From an uncultured Lachnospiraceae bacterium (GTDB lineage Bacteria; Bacillota; Clostridia; Lachnospirales; Lachnospiraceae), in the NCBI GenBank assembly GCA_934339365.1, contig CAKRHW010000003.1, forward strand, positions 65,743 to 129,742: a stretch of DNA of 64,000 bases. The letters are read 5' to 3'. Positions 1 through 7,422 of the stretch are shown here, piece by piece (within the stretch, counting starts at the first letter, position 1; the number at the start of each line of letters is the position of its first letter). The translations under genes and the position numbers were made by a program. Below the pieces are notes generated by a model. The model did no database searches. It was not told the origin of the DNA and saw only the letters and a program-made list of their open reading frames with translations.

Positions 1-79
1 GAACTTTGTAAATATGATGCTTTTGAACATATTCATCAAGTAAGTCGCAAGCACCGTCACTAATAATCTCGTAATTCAT
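1..79 (-). CDS. DegV family protein, N-terminal fragment (gene runs off the left edge)
   Basis: The first 26 codons read MNYEIISDGACDLLDEYVQK and onward, the opening of DegV fatty-acid-binding proteins (an early Ser-Asp pair followed by a Cys/Thr-Asp-Leu segment). In this family DegV/FakB proteins bind a fatty acid and can present it to a fatty-acid kinase. The ATG is on the complement of 77-79, with a GAGG ribosome-binding site a few bases upstream. Only the start is visible, so the fatty-acid pocket cannot be checked. Confidence 0.7.
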   Translation of the reverse strand, partial: MNYEIISDGACDLLDEYVQKHHIYKV

Positions 80-113
80 ATTAATACCTCAAAAATTGAA
101 ATTTATGTTTCTC

Positions 114-142
114 ATTATAACATGTAGTATTGCATACTACAA
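114..142 (-). promoter_or_regulatory. Promoter of the DegV gene overlapped by a palindromic operator
   Basis: On the minus strand a TTGTAG -35 (137-142) and a perfect TATAAT -10 (114-119) are 17 bp apart. An 8-bp inverted repeat, TGTAGTAT/ATACTACA with a 3-bp centre, occupies 123-141 and so covers part of the -35 and most of the spacer. This geometry suits a repressor that blocks RNA polymerase. The regulator is unknown; a GntR- or PadR-like protein is a guess. Confidence 0.6.
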
Positions 143-166
143 TATGAAATATTTAAGATTTAAAAG

Positions 167-205
167 AAAAAAATCATGATCAAATGATATGACCATGATT
201 TTTTT
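167..205 (-). terminator. Rho-independent terminator after trkH
   Basis: The arms AAAAAAATCATG (167-178) and CATGATTTTTTT (194-205) form a 12-bp stem just beyond the trkH stop. Read on the minus strand, the stem is followed by a T-rich run. Confidence 0.7.
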
Positions 206-1675
206 TTAATTACGCGGAATTGATTTTTTTTGCATGAACATACTTTTCCAGATACCAGGATGAAATAAAATCAGTAATGGAAATAGTTCTAAGCGACCTG
301 CGAGCATATCAAACATTAAAATATATTTAGAAAAATTTGAAAATAAATCAAAATTTTCTGTTGGACCAACTAATGCCAAACCAGGACCGATATTATTAAT
401 AGTAGCTGCAACAGCTGTAAAATTCGTTACTAAATCATTTCCATCAAATGAAATGGCAAGAACGGATGCAGAAAAAACAATCATAAATGTAATGAAATAT
501 ACATTGGTTGCACGAACGATTTCATGTTCGATTGGTTTACCATCAATTTTGATTTTTTTGACACTCTTTGGATGGATATAAGAATTTAATTCTTTTCCTA
601 CTGTTTTAACTAAAATAACAAAACGAGAAACTTTAATCCCTCCACCTGTACTTCCTGCACAGGCTCCGACAAACATGAGCAGAACCAGGATGCTTTTAGA
701 AGTTTGCGGCCAGGTGTTAAAGTCAGTTGTCGAAAATCCGGTAGTTGTAATAATAGATGCCACTTGAAAAGAAGCATTCGTTAAAGCATGAAATGCATTC
801 ACAGATGTTTGTAGTATATTCAAAAAGATTACAAGGATGGAAGAAAAAATAATAAGAAAATAGTATTTTACTTCTTCCATACAAAAAGCTTTTTTGAATT
901 TGTGAAACAATATCAGATAAAATGCATTAAAATTGACACCAAATAAAATCATAAAAATGGTAATTACCCATTGTAAATAAGGGGAGTAAGATGCCATACT
1001 GTCATTTTTGAAACCAAAACCACCGGTTCCTGCCGTTGCAAATCCGGTATTCAGAGCTTCAAAGAGGGGCATTTTTCCAATCAATAGTAAAATAATTTCT
1101 AAAAATGTCATACAGAAATAGATGATATATAAAATACGTGCGGTGTATTTCATTTTCGGAACTAATTTGCCGACGGATGGTCCTGGGCTTTCTGCCCGCA
1201 TCAGGTTGATATCTGAGCCGCCACTGAGTGGAATGATAGCCATTAAAAAAACTAAAACTCCCATGCCACCAATCCAGTGTGTAAAACTTCTCCAAAATAT
1301 TGCGGAATGTGAAAGTGCTTCAACATCAGAGACAACACTGGCTCCGGTTGTAGTAAAACCAGAAATAGTTTCAAACAAGGCATTGGTAAAGGATGGAATC
1401 TCTTTGCTGAGCCAGAGAGGAATACATCCAAAAAAACTAAGGATAATCCAGCTTAATGCAGTTGCAATACAGCCTTCTTTTAAATAAAAAACAAAGTTTT
1501 CCGGTTTTTTATGAGACATAATAGTGCCAATCACAAGACAGGCAATTGCAGTTGCAAAAAAATAAAGTCCCTGGTGTTCATGATAAATAATAGAAACAAG
1601 GAATGGAAGCAATAAAATTGCTGCTTCCATTCGAAGTACCTGTCCTAGTACATATCGGATAACAGAACTATTCAT
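206..1675 (-). CDS. trkH: TrkH/KtrB-type potassium uptake channel subunit
   Basis: This 489-residue polytopic membrane protein is the potassium-translocating subunit of a Trk/Ktr system. The four pore-loop filter sequences are visible in order: SGFTTTGAS, ATAGTGGFG, ITTTGFSTTD and INNIGPGL. Each has the filter glycine typical of the family. The C-terminal hydrophobic stretch holds the usual arginine (LAGRLELFPLL). It lies 25 bp downstream of trkA on the same strand, so the two are probably co-transcribed and form one complex with TrkA as the cytoplasmic nucleotide-sensing ring. Length and motifs are normal. Confidence 0.93.
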   Translation of the reverse strand: MNSSVIRYVLGQVLRMEAAILLLPFLVSIIYHEHQGLYFFATAIACLVIGTIMSHKKPENFVFYLKEGCIATALSWIILSFFGCIPLWLSKEIPSFTNALFETISGFTTTGASVVSDVEALSHSAIFWRSFTHWIGGMGVLVFLMAIIPLSGGSDINLMRAESPGPSVGKLVPKMKYTARILYIIYFCMTFLEIILLLIGKMPLFEALNTGFATAGTGGFGFKNDSMASYSPYLQWVITIFMILFGVNFNAFYLILFHKFKKAFCMEEVKYYFLIIFSSILVIFLNILQTSVNAFHALTNASFQVASIITTTGFSTTDFNTWPQTSKSILVLLMFVGACAGSTGGGIKVSRFVILVKTVGKELNSYIHPKSVKKIKIDGKPIEHEIVRATNVYFITFMIVFSASVLAISFDGNDLVTNFTAVAATINNIGPGLALVGPTENFDLFSNFSKYILMFDMLAGRLELFPLLILFHPGIWKSMFMQKKSIPRN

Positions 1676-1700
1676 AGTAACAAAAAATCCTCCTTCGCAT

Positions 1701-3092
1701 TTAGATATTTAAAATGTCCCGTATATCACGAAAACCTGTATGTGTCGTAACAATCATAACGGTATCTCCCACTTGTATAGAATCCTGACCACTAGGAATA
1801 ATGATAGAACCATTACGATTAATAAAAGAAATCAGCAAATTCTTTTTTAAGGAAAGATTCATAATCGGTGTATCTGTTACATCAGACGGTTCGTCAATAC
1901 GGAATTCTATTGCTTCTGCTTTGTAGTCAAATAAATGATATAACGTTTCGATATTGCTGTTCATAGAATTCTTTTTTGCACGTACATAGGCAATAATTGC
2001 TTCAGCAGTAATATATCTAGGGTATATGACACTTCCAAGATCTAGCTGGCTGATAACATTTTTGAAATTAATTCGATTAATCTTTGTTATAATTTTTGCC
2101 TTTGAAACCTGACGGGCATAAAGGGTTAAAAGTACATTTTCTTCATCAATTCCAGTCAGAGGAACGAAAGATTCTGCATATTCAATACCTTCTTCTTTTA
2201 ATAAGGTCTGATCGGTTCCGTCTCCGTTAATAATAGTTGCCTTAGGTAAAAGAATACTTAATTCTTCACAACGTGCAACACTGCTTTCGATAATTTTGAC
2301 AGAAACTCCCATACTGATTAATTCTTTTGCAAGATAAAAAGCGGCTTTCCCTCCGCCGATAATCATTGTATTTTTTACACGTGAGGTTTTGATTCCGATG
2401 TCACATAAAAAGGTTCTTGCTATATTACGTGAAGAAACAAAGCTGATAATATCGCCCTTGTGTAAGACAAAATCTCCTGATGGAATGTAAACCTGACCAT
2501 TTCTTTCGATTGCAGAAATCAAAATAGAAGTATGAATCAAAGAACTGAGATTTGCAATTGCTAAACCATCTAATGGATTATGCTCTGGAATTTTAAATTT
2601 GACAAGTTCAGCCTGTCCATGTGCAAATGAATTAACCTCTAATGCAGATGGAAGAAATAAAATTCTAGAAGCTTCCTTGGCTGCTTCGAGTTCAGGATTA
2701 ATAATCATAGCTAATCCTAGTTTTTCACGCAGATATTCTACCTCATTACTATAATCGGGTGTTCGTACTCTGGCAATTGCAGCACAGTTTCCTACACGTC
2801 TGGCAACAGTACAACATAGTAGATTTAATTCATCAGAATCTGTAACAGAAATAATTAAGTCTGTAGTTTCAATACCGGCTTCCATTTGAACATTGTAGCT
2901 TGCACCGTTTCCTACAATCCCCATAATATCATATAAGTTGGTTAATTCCTGAATCTTTTGAGGACTTTTATCGATAATCGTGATATCGTGTCCTTCTTTG
3001 GTAAGTTGTTCAATCAGGGCAGCTCCCACTTTGCCACAACCAACAATGATAATATGTAATCCTTTTTTGCCGGGAAGTTTTTCTTTAAACAT
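1701..3092 (-). CDS. trkA: Trk system potassium transporter, NAD-binding regulatory subunit TrkA
   Basis: This is the cytosolic gating subunit of the Trk channel. Two TrkA_N Rossmann domains are visible: the first begins IIIVGCGKVGAALIEQL, and the second begins MIIGGGKAAFYLAKEL about halfway along. Each is followed by a TrkA_C (RCK-C) segment, giving the usual tandem layout. Choosing the start is difficult. The frame is open back to a GTG at 3158, but that codon has no ribosome-binding site and lies almost at the predicted transcription start. The ATG at 3092 gives 463 residues, closer to the family, although its own ribosome-binding site is poor. The downstream partner is trkH. Confidence 0.88.
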   Translation of the reverse strand: MFKEKLPGKKGLHIIIVGCGKVGAALIEQLTKEGHDITIIDKSPQKIQELTNLYDIMGIVGNGASYNVQMEAGIETTDLIISVTDSDELNLLCCTVARRVGNCAAIARVRTPDYSNEVEYLREKLGLAMIINPELEAAKEASRILFLPSALEVNSFAHGQAELVKFKIPEHNPLDGLAIANLSSLIHTSILISAIERNGQVYIPSGDFVLHKGDIISFVSSRNIARTFLCDIGIKTSRVKNTMIIGGGKAAFYLAKELISMGVSVKIIESSVARCEELSILLPKATIINGDGTDQTLLKEEGIEYAESFVPLTGIDEENVLLTLYARQVSKAKIITKINRINFKNVISQLDLGSVIYPRYITAEAIIAYVRAKKNSMNSNIETLYHLFDYKAEAIEFRIDEPSDVTDTPIMNLSLKKNLLISFINRNGSIIIPSGQDSIQVGDTVMIVTTHTGFRDIRDILNI

Positions 3093-3165
3093 TGTGATTA
3101 CTTTTGCACTAAAAAGTGTATCCTTTCTCTTTATTTGAAAGAGGCTTTCTGGCCTCACATTTATA

Positions 3166-3185
3166 CTGATGTATTATAGCATCAG
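3166..3185 (-). promoter_or_regulatory. trkA -10 element inside an inverted repeat
   Basis: A perfect minus-strand TATAAT (complement of 3173-3178) is bracketed by CTGATG (3166-3171) and CATCAG (3180-3185). No good -35 is seen 16-18 bp upstream, so an activator or an extended -10 may be needed. The dyad across the -10 could be an operator. Confidence 0.4.
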
Positions 3186-3362
3186 CACTAGAAAAAAGCT
3201 ATGTTATTTTTGCATACTTTGTATAGAAAATGCTAAAGTTTTTACTGAAAATAGATGAAGAAAAAAGAAGATAGAATGTTATGGGGGAAGGAATGACCAA
3301 GCATAGCATTTTATAAATAGATATGTTAAAATATGAAAAAAGAGAGAAATGAGGAGAAAGAA

Positions 3363-6300
3363 ATGCAAAAAATCAGGAGAAAATTTATTTTATTTTTATG
3401 TATAGCTGTAATTTTTGCGCAATGTGTAAATTATGGCACAAAGACTACATTTGCAAGTGAAACCTGGCAGGATACGAATTTTGTAAAAAACGGCGAATTC
3501 GAAAATGGAAGTAAAGACTGGCTGGTGGAAACAGGGATTACTTCTGATCAGGCATATATTGCAGTGGTTGGAGAAAAAAATACAACCAATGCTTATCACT
3601 ATTGGTCGGAAAATGGGGATTATTTATCACTCAGTCAGAAAGTCAGCCAGTTGCCGGAAGGAACATACAGAGTTGCAGTTATGGCAATGGGAAAAGTATC
3701 GGATTTGTCTCTTGGTGTAGATGATATGGATGCAAGTGTAAATTTGAATGATACAGAATGGGAGGAATGGGAAAATTTTCAGACGAATTCTTTTCAGATA
3801 AATCAGACAAGAGATATTACCATTCGGATTTCAGGGAATATACAGGCAGGAAATTGGGGAAATTTTGATCGGATTATTTTATATCGGTTAAATAGTGAAG
3901 AAGAGTTATTGTGGAATCGTCTTCAAAAATTAAAAGAACAAATTCCAAAAAATTATGACACAATGGGATTTACAAAGAAAATGACTGAAGATTTATCAGT
4001 GGCAGAGACAAAGGCAGATGCATGCACTAGGGATAGTACAAAAGAGGAATTACAAGAAGCATATGATCAGTTAGAAAAGGCGATATCTGATTTGAAGTTT
4101 TATGGGGATTTAGAGTTATCTCCGATTGAACAATATGATTTTAATGAGGCAATACGGGGAGTAGATATTTCGTCTTATATAAGTTTGATGGATAGCTTTG
4201 ATGAAGTGAATCAAACAGCAGATTCTGACAGTTTGAAAAAAGGGTTTAGAAATAAAGATGGAAGATTATTAGATCAACAGGAATTTTTTGATCAGCTTGC
4301 AAATTCAGGAATTAATTATGTACGATTGCGAGTATGGAACAATCCATATAATCAAAACGGAGATGGTTATGGCGGAGGAAACAGTGATTTTTCAAAAGCT
4401 TTAGAAATGGGAAAATATGCAACAAGAGCAAATATGAGAGTACTCATTGATTTTCATTTTTCAGATTTTTGGGCAGATCCGGGAAAACAAAAAACCCCAA
4501 AAGAATGGGAAAACATTTCATTTGAGGAAAAGAAAAATAAGATTTCTTCTTATGTAAAAGAAAGATTAACAGAACTTATAGATGCGGGTGTGGATGTTGG
4601 AATGGTTCAGATTGGAAATGAAACAACACAGGCATTTTGTGGTGAATCAGACTGGGATAAAATGAATCAGTTGTTTGATGCAGGCTGTGATGCAATTCAT
4701 GAGTTTAATCAGGAACGGAAGAAGGATATTCTGGCTGTATTGCATTTTACGAATCCGGAAAAAGCAAATCATTATAATTATATTGCAGAGAAATTAGCAG
4801 ATTATGATGGAGATCAGGATGGGAAAAAAGAAGGAGTAAGTTATGATGTGTTTGCATCTTCGTATTATCCATACTGGCATGGAACAATGGATAATTTGAA
4901 AAATGTATTGACAGAAATAGCAGATAAATATCATAAATATGTTATGGTCGCAGAAACATCCTGGGCGAATACAGTAAAAGATGGAGATGGACATGCTAAT
5001 ACAATTGCGAATCAGGATGCATTGGGAAATTACGTAAATTATGATATATCCGTACAAGGTCAGGCAAATGAAATTCATGATGTTGCAGATGCTGTGAATT
5101 CTGTAGATGTTACATTAGATAATGGCAAGAAAGCAGGATTAGGAATGTTTTACTGGGAACCGGCCTGGATTCCAATTCAGAATGTTTATAATGAAAAAGG
5201 GGAATTTCAAAATCATATCTATGAGGAAAATAAATTTTTGTGGGAAAAATATGGAAGTGGATGGGCAAGTTCTTATGCAGGCGAATATGATAGTGAAGAT
5301 GCAGGAAAATATTATGGTGGTAGTGCTGTTGACAATCAGGCATTATTTGATTTTGAGGGCAAACCACTTGATTCATTAAATACGTTTAAGTATATGGCGT
5401 ATGGAGTCAGCAAAGAAAGAAATCCAGAAGAAAGTAGTACAGAAACAGAAACAAGTACCGAAATGGAAAACAGCACAGAAACAGAGACGAGTGCAGAAGT
5501 AGAAAGTAGTACCGAGCAGGAAACGAGTGCAGAAGTAGAAAGTAGTACCGAGCAGGAAACGAGTGCAGAAGTAGAAAGTAGTACCGAGCAGGAAACAAGT
5601 GCAGAAGTAGAAAGTAGTACAGACCAGGAAACGAGTACGGAAGAAGAAAGCAGTACCGAGCAGGAAACAAGTACGGAACCGGAAGCTGGTACAGAAGAAT
5701 CGGGTACAGAGACAGAAAGCAGTACAGAAGTAGAAACGAATGAAGAGATAGAAAGCAGTACGGAACCAGAGGCAAATACAGAAGAAACGAGTATGGATTC
5801 AGAGACGAGTAGGGAAGTAGAAAGTAGCACAGAAGAAGAAACGAGTACAGAGGAAGAAAGCAGTACAGAAGCAGAAACGAGTACGGAGATAGAAAGTAGT
5901 ACGGAGCCAGAGGCGGGGACAGAAACAGAAAGCAGTACGGAGATAGAAAGTAGTACAGAGCCAGAGACAAGTGCTGAGGAAGAAAGCAGTACAGAAGCAG
6001 AAACGAGTACGGAGATAGAAAGTAGTACGGAGCCAGAGGCGGGGACAGAAACAGAAAGCAGTACGGAGATAGAAAGTAGTACAGAGCCAGAGACAAGTGC
6101 TGAGGTAGAAAGCAGTACAGAAGTAGAGACAAGTACCGAAATAGAAAGCAGTACAGAGCAGGAAACGAGTACCGAAGAAGAAAGCAGTACGGAATCAGAG
6201 GCAGGTACAGAAGAAAGTAGTACAGAATCAGAAACAAGTACAGAGTCGGAAGCAGAGACGGGTACAGAAGCAGAAACAAGTACAAAATCAGAGGCGAATA

Positions 6301-6809
6301 CAGAGCCGGGAACCAGCAGAAAATTTGAAACAACTACAAACAGGGCAGATGTCAGTTCGACTGAAACAAGAAAACAAGAAGAAATATTTACAGATTGTAA
6401 TCATACAAAAGTAACTTCGCAACAGTCCCGGAAAAAAGGCAGTTTGATTAAGAAAAAGAAGAATGGATTCGTTTGGGTTTATCGCATAGAAGTAAATACA
6501 AAAAAAGACAAAAAGGTTAGTCTCCTGAAGGTAAATAGAACTAGAAAAAAATCTATAAAAATTCCAGATGCTCTATATATAGATGGAAAGAAGTACAAAA
6601 TCCAAACAATAAAGAAAAATGCATTCAAGGACTGTAAAAATTTACAGACACTTTCCTTAGGGAAATATGTAGAAAAAATAGAATATCACGCATTTTATAA
6701 AAATAAAAAATTACAGAGAGTTATTTTAAAAGGAAGTAAACTGAAAAAGACAATCGCCAAAAAAGGAAAAAATTACCACAGGAGTGCCAGATGGAGTTTT
6801 AAAAAGTAA
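3363..6809 (+). CDS. Secreted GH53 endo-beta-1,4-galactanase with galactan-binding module, acidic repeat linker and LRR_5-like C-terminus
   Basis: The enzyme is predicted to cleave beta-1,4-galactan side chains of pectin outside the cell. Starting at 3363, after a GAGGAG site (an upstream ATG at 3333 has none), it has 1148 residues. A signal peptide (about 1-34) is followed by a CBM61-like beta domain (about 35-176), a helical spacer (about 177-245) and a GH53 barrel (about 260-685). The probable acid/base is Glu420 in VQIGNE and the probable nucleophile is Glu531 in VMVAETSW. Next comes about 300 residues of Ser/Thr/Glu repeats, very acidic. The last 130 residues are strongly basic and hold BspA/LRR_5-type motifs (AFKDCKNLQTL, AFYKNKKLQRV). 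There is no LPXTG motif. The neighbouring GH9 enzyme shares the linker-plus-LRR plan. Confidence 0.9.
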   Translation: MQKIRRKFILFLCIAVIFAQCVNYGTKTTFASETWQDTNFVKNGEFENGSKDWLVETGITSDQAYIAVVGEKNTTNAYHYWSENGDYLSLSQKVSQLPEGTYRVAVMAMGKVSDLSLGVDDMDASVNLNDTEWEEWENFQTNSFQINQTRDITIRISGNIQAGNWGNFDRIILYRLNSEEELLWNRLQKLKEQIPKNYDTMGFTKKMTEDLSVAETKADACTRDSTKEELQEAYDQLEKAISDLKFYGDLELSPIEQYDFNEAIRGVDISSYISLMDSFDEVNQTADSDSLKKGFRNKDGRLLDQQEFFDQLANSGINYVRLRVWNNPYNQNGDGYGGGNSDFSKALEMGKYATRANMRVLIDFHFSDFWADPGKQKTPKEWENISFEEKKNKISSYVKERLTELIDAGVDVGMVQIGNETTQAFCGESDWDKMNQLFDAGCDAIHEFNQERKKDILAVLHFTNPEKANHYNYIAEKLADYDGDQDGKKEGVSYDVFASSYYPYWHGTMDNLKNVLTEIADKYHKYVMVAETSWANTVKDGDGHANTIANQDALGNYVNYDISVQGQANEIHDVADAVNSVDVTLDNGKKAGLGMFYWEPAWIPIQNVYNEKGEFQNHIYEENKFLWEKYGSGWASSYAGEYDSEDAGKYYGGSAVDNQALFDFEGKPLDSLNTFKYMAYGVSKERNPEESSTETETSTEMENSTETETSAEVESSTEQETSAEVESSTEQETSAEVESSTEQETSAEVESSTDQETSTEEESSTEQETSTEPEAGTEESGTETESSTEVETNEEIESSTEPEANTEETSMDSETSREVESSTEEETSTEEESSTEAETSTEIESSTEPEAGTETESSTEIESSTEPETSAEEESSTEAETSTEIESSTEPEAGTETESSTEIESSTEPETSAEVESSTEVETSTEIESSTEQETSTEEESSTESEAGTEESSTESETSTESEAETGTEAETSTKSEANTEPGTSRKFETTTNRADVSSTETRKQEEIFTDCNHTKVTSQQSRKKGSLIKKKKNGFVWVYRIEVNTKKDKKVSLLKVNRTRKKSIKIPDALYIDGKKYKIQTIKKNAFKDCKNLQTLSLGKYVEKIEYHAFYKNKKLQRVILKGSKLKKTIAKKGKNYHRSARWSFKK
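5484..5627 (+). repeat. Four 36-bp tandem repeats in the GH53 linker
   Basis: Four near-identical 36-bp units (5484, 5520, 5556, 5592) each encode a 12-residue block of the type ETSAEVESSTEQ. They differ only at a few positions. Diverged versions of the same unit continue to about 6320. Confidence 0.85.
5851..6102 (+). repeat. Exact 126-bp in-frame duplication in the GH53 linker
   Basis: Bases 5851-5976 are repeated without a mismatch at 5977-6102, and identity ends shortly after. The unit is 42 codons, so the reading frame is preserved. Perfect identity within an otherwise diverged repeat field points to a recent slippage or recombination event. Confidence 0.85.
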
Positions 6810-6863
6810 TATCAAATCCTTTTCCCACATACACTGTAAAAACAGATATGACAGGGAGAAGTT

Positions 6864-7121
6864 TTGAAGCAATATATTGAAGAACGTGCAATTCATATTG
6901 CACACTATATTATTGAAAATCAGGCAACTGTCCGGCAGACGGCGCGGGAATTTGGGGTAAGTAAAAGTACTGTACATAAAGATGTAACAACAAGACTTAC
7001 TCAGATTAATAAAGGACTTGCTTTAGAAGCCAGAAAAGTACTTGAACGCAATAAAGCCGAAAGACATATTCGAGGTGGACTTGCTACCAAAGAAAAGTAT
7101 AGAAATAAGAGGAATAAATAA
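6864..7121 (+). CDS. spoIIID: Sporulation transcription factor SpoIIID
   Basis: This 85-residue helix-turn-helix protein matches SpoIIID, the mother-cell regulator that works with sigma-E during sporulation. The HTH is visible as ATVRQTAREFGVSKSTVHKDVTTRL, shown here as two abutting pieces: ATVRQTAREFGVSKS and TVHKDVTTRL. A basic C-terminal tail follows. Translation starts at a TTG (6864-6866) after an AGGGAG site. It lies 54 bp after the GH53 stop, and a strong terminator follows at once. In Bacillus the next gene is mbl; here a GH9 gene intervenes. Its presence is the main evidence that the host forms spores. Confidence 0.93.
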   Translation: MKQYIEERAIHIAHYIIENQATVRQTAREFGVSKSTVHKDVTTRLTQINKGLALEARKVLERNKAERHIRGGLATKEKYRNKRNK

Positions 7122-7156
7122 CCAAAGAGAGAGCGGAAATTCCGCTCTCTCTTTGG
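7122..7156 (+). terminator. Strong terminator after spoIIID
   Basis: A perfect 17-bp stem begins one base after the stop codon. Its arms are CCAAAGAGAGAGCGGAA and its complement, around a single central A. A short T-rich run follows. The near-complete palindrome could work in either direction. Confidence 0.85.
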
Positions 7157-7176
7157 TTGTTTAAATTTGAGGGGGA

Positions 7177-7264
7177 TACTTGGTTTTCGCCAAGTAGAGT
7201 TATGAAAATGTTAAGTTCTACTATCTTTTTGATAGTATGCTTAAAGTATAGTCGCAAATTGCGA
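7177..7264 (+). promoter_or_regulatory. Cluster of inverted repeats upstream of the GH9 promoter
   Basis: Three dyads lie in 88 bp: TACTTGG/CCAAGTA with a 6-base loop (7177-7196), TACTATC/GATAGTA with a T5 loop (7219-7237), and TCGCAA/TTGCGA around one A (7252-7264). All are upstream of the predicted -35 at 7315, so they are more likely protein-binding sites than parts of the mRNA. Their ligand is unknown. Confidence 0.45.
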
Positions 7265-7314
7265 AAAAAATTTGTTTTAAATGTGTAAAAAGTGTGTTTT
7301 AAAAAAAATAAGAA

Positions 7315-7343
7315 TTGAAAAGACAAAAAATGGAAGGTATAAT
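7315..7343 (+). promoter_or_regulatory. Sigma-A-type promoter of the GH9 gene
   Basis: TTGAAA (7315-7320) and TATAAT (7338-7343) are separated by exactly 17 bp. Transcription should start near 7350, leaving an untranslated leader of about 70 nt. Confidence 0.75.
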
Positions 7344-7422
7344 AACAAAGGAGTAATGGACAGCATGGATAAGACAAAGAGTGAGAAACTATCAAAGAAA
7401 AGTTAGAAGGAGTGGAAAAACT

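Noticed and set aside
5410..6330. CRISPR-like regular repeats
   Set aside because: The repeats are contiguous, in frame and coding; there are no unique spacers or cas genes.
5407..6333. Long minus-strand frame of 308 codons rich in Leu, Tyr and Phe
   Set aside because: It is the antisense shadow of the purine-rich Ser/Thr/Glu repeats of the GH53 linker, and no ribosome-binding site or family was seen.
7356..7406. A 16-codon leader peptide before the GH9 gene with AAAGGAG upstream
   Set aside because: The predicted transcript starts near 7350, inside that ribosome-binding site, so the peptide is unlikely to be translated from this promoter.
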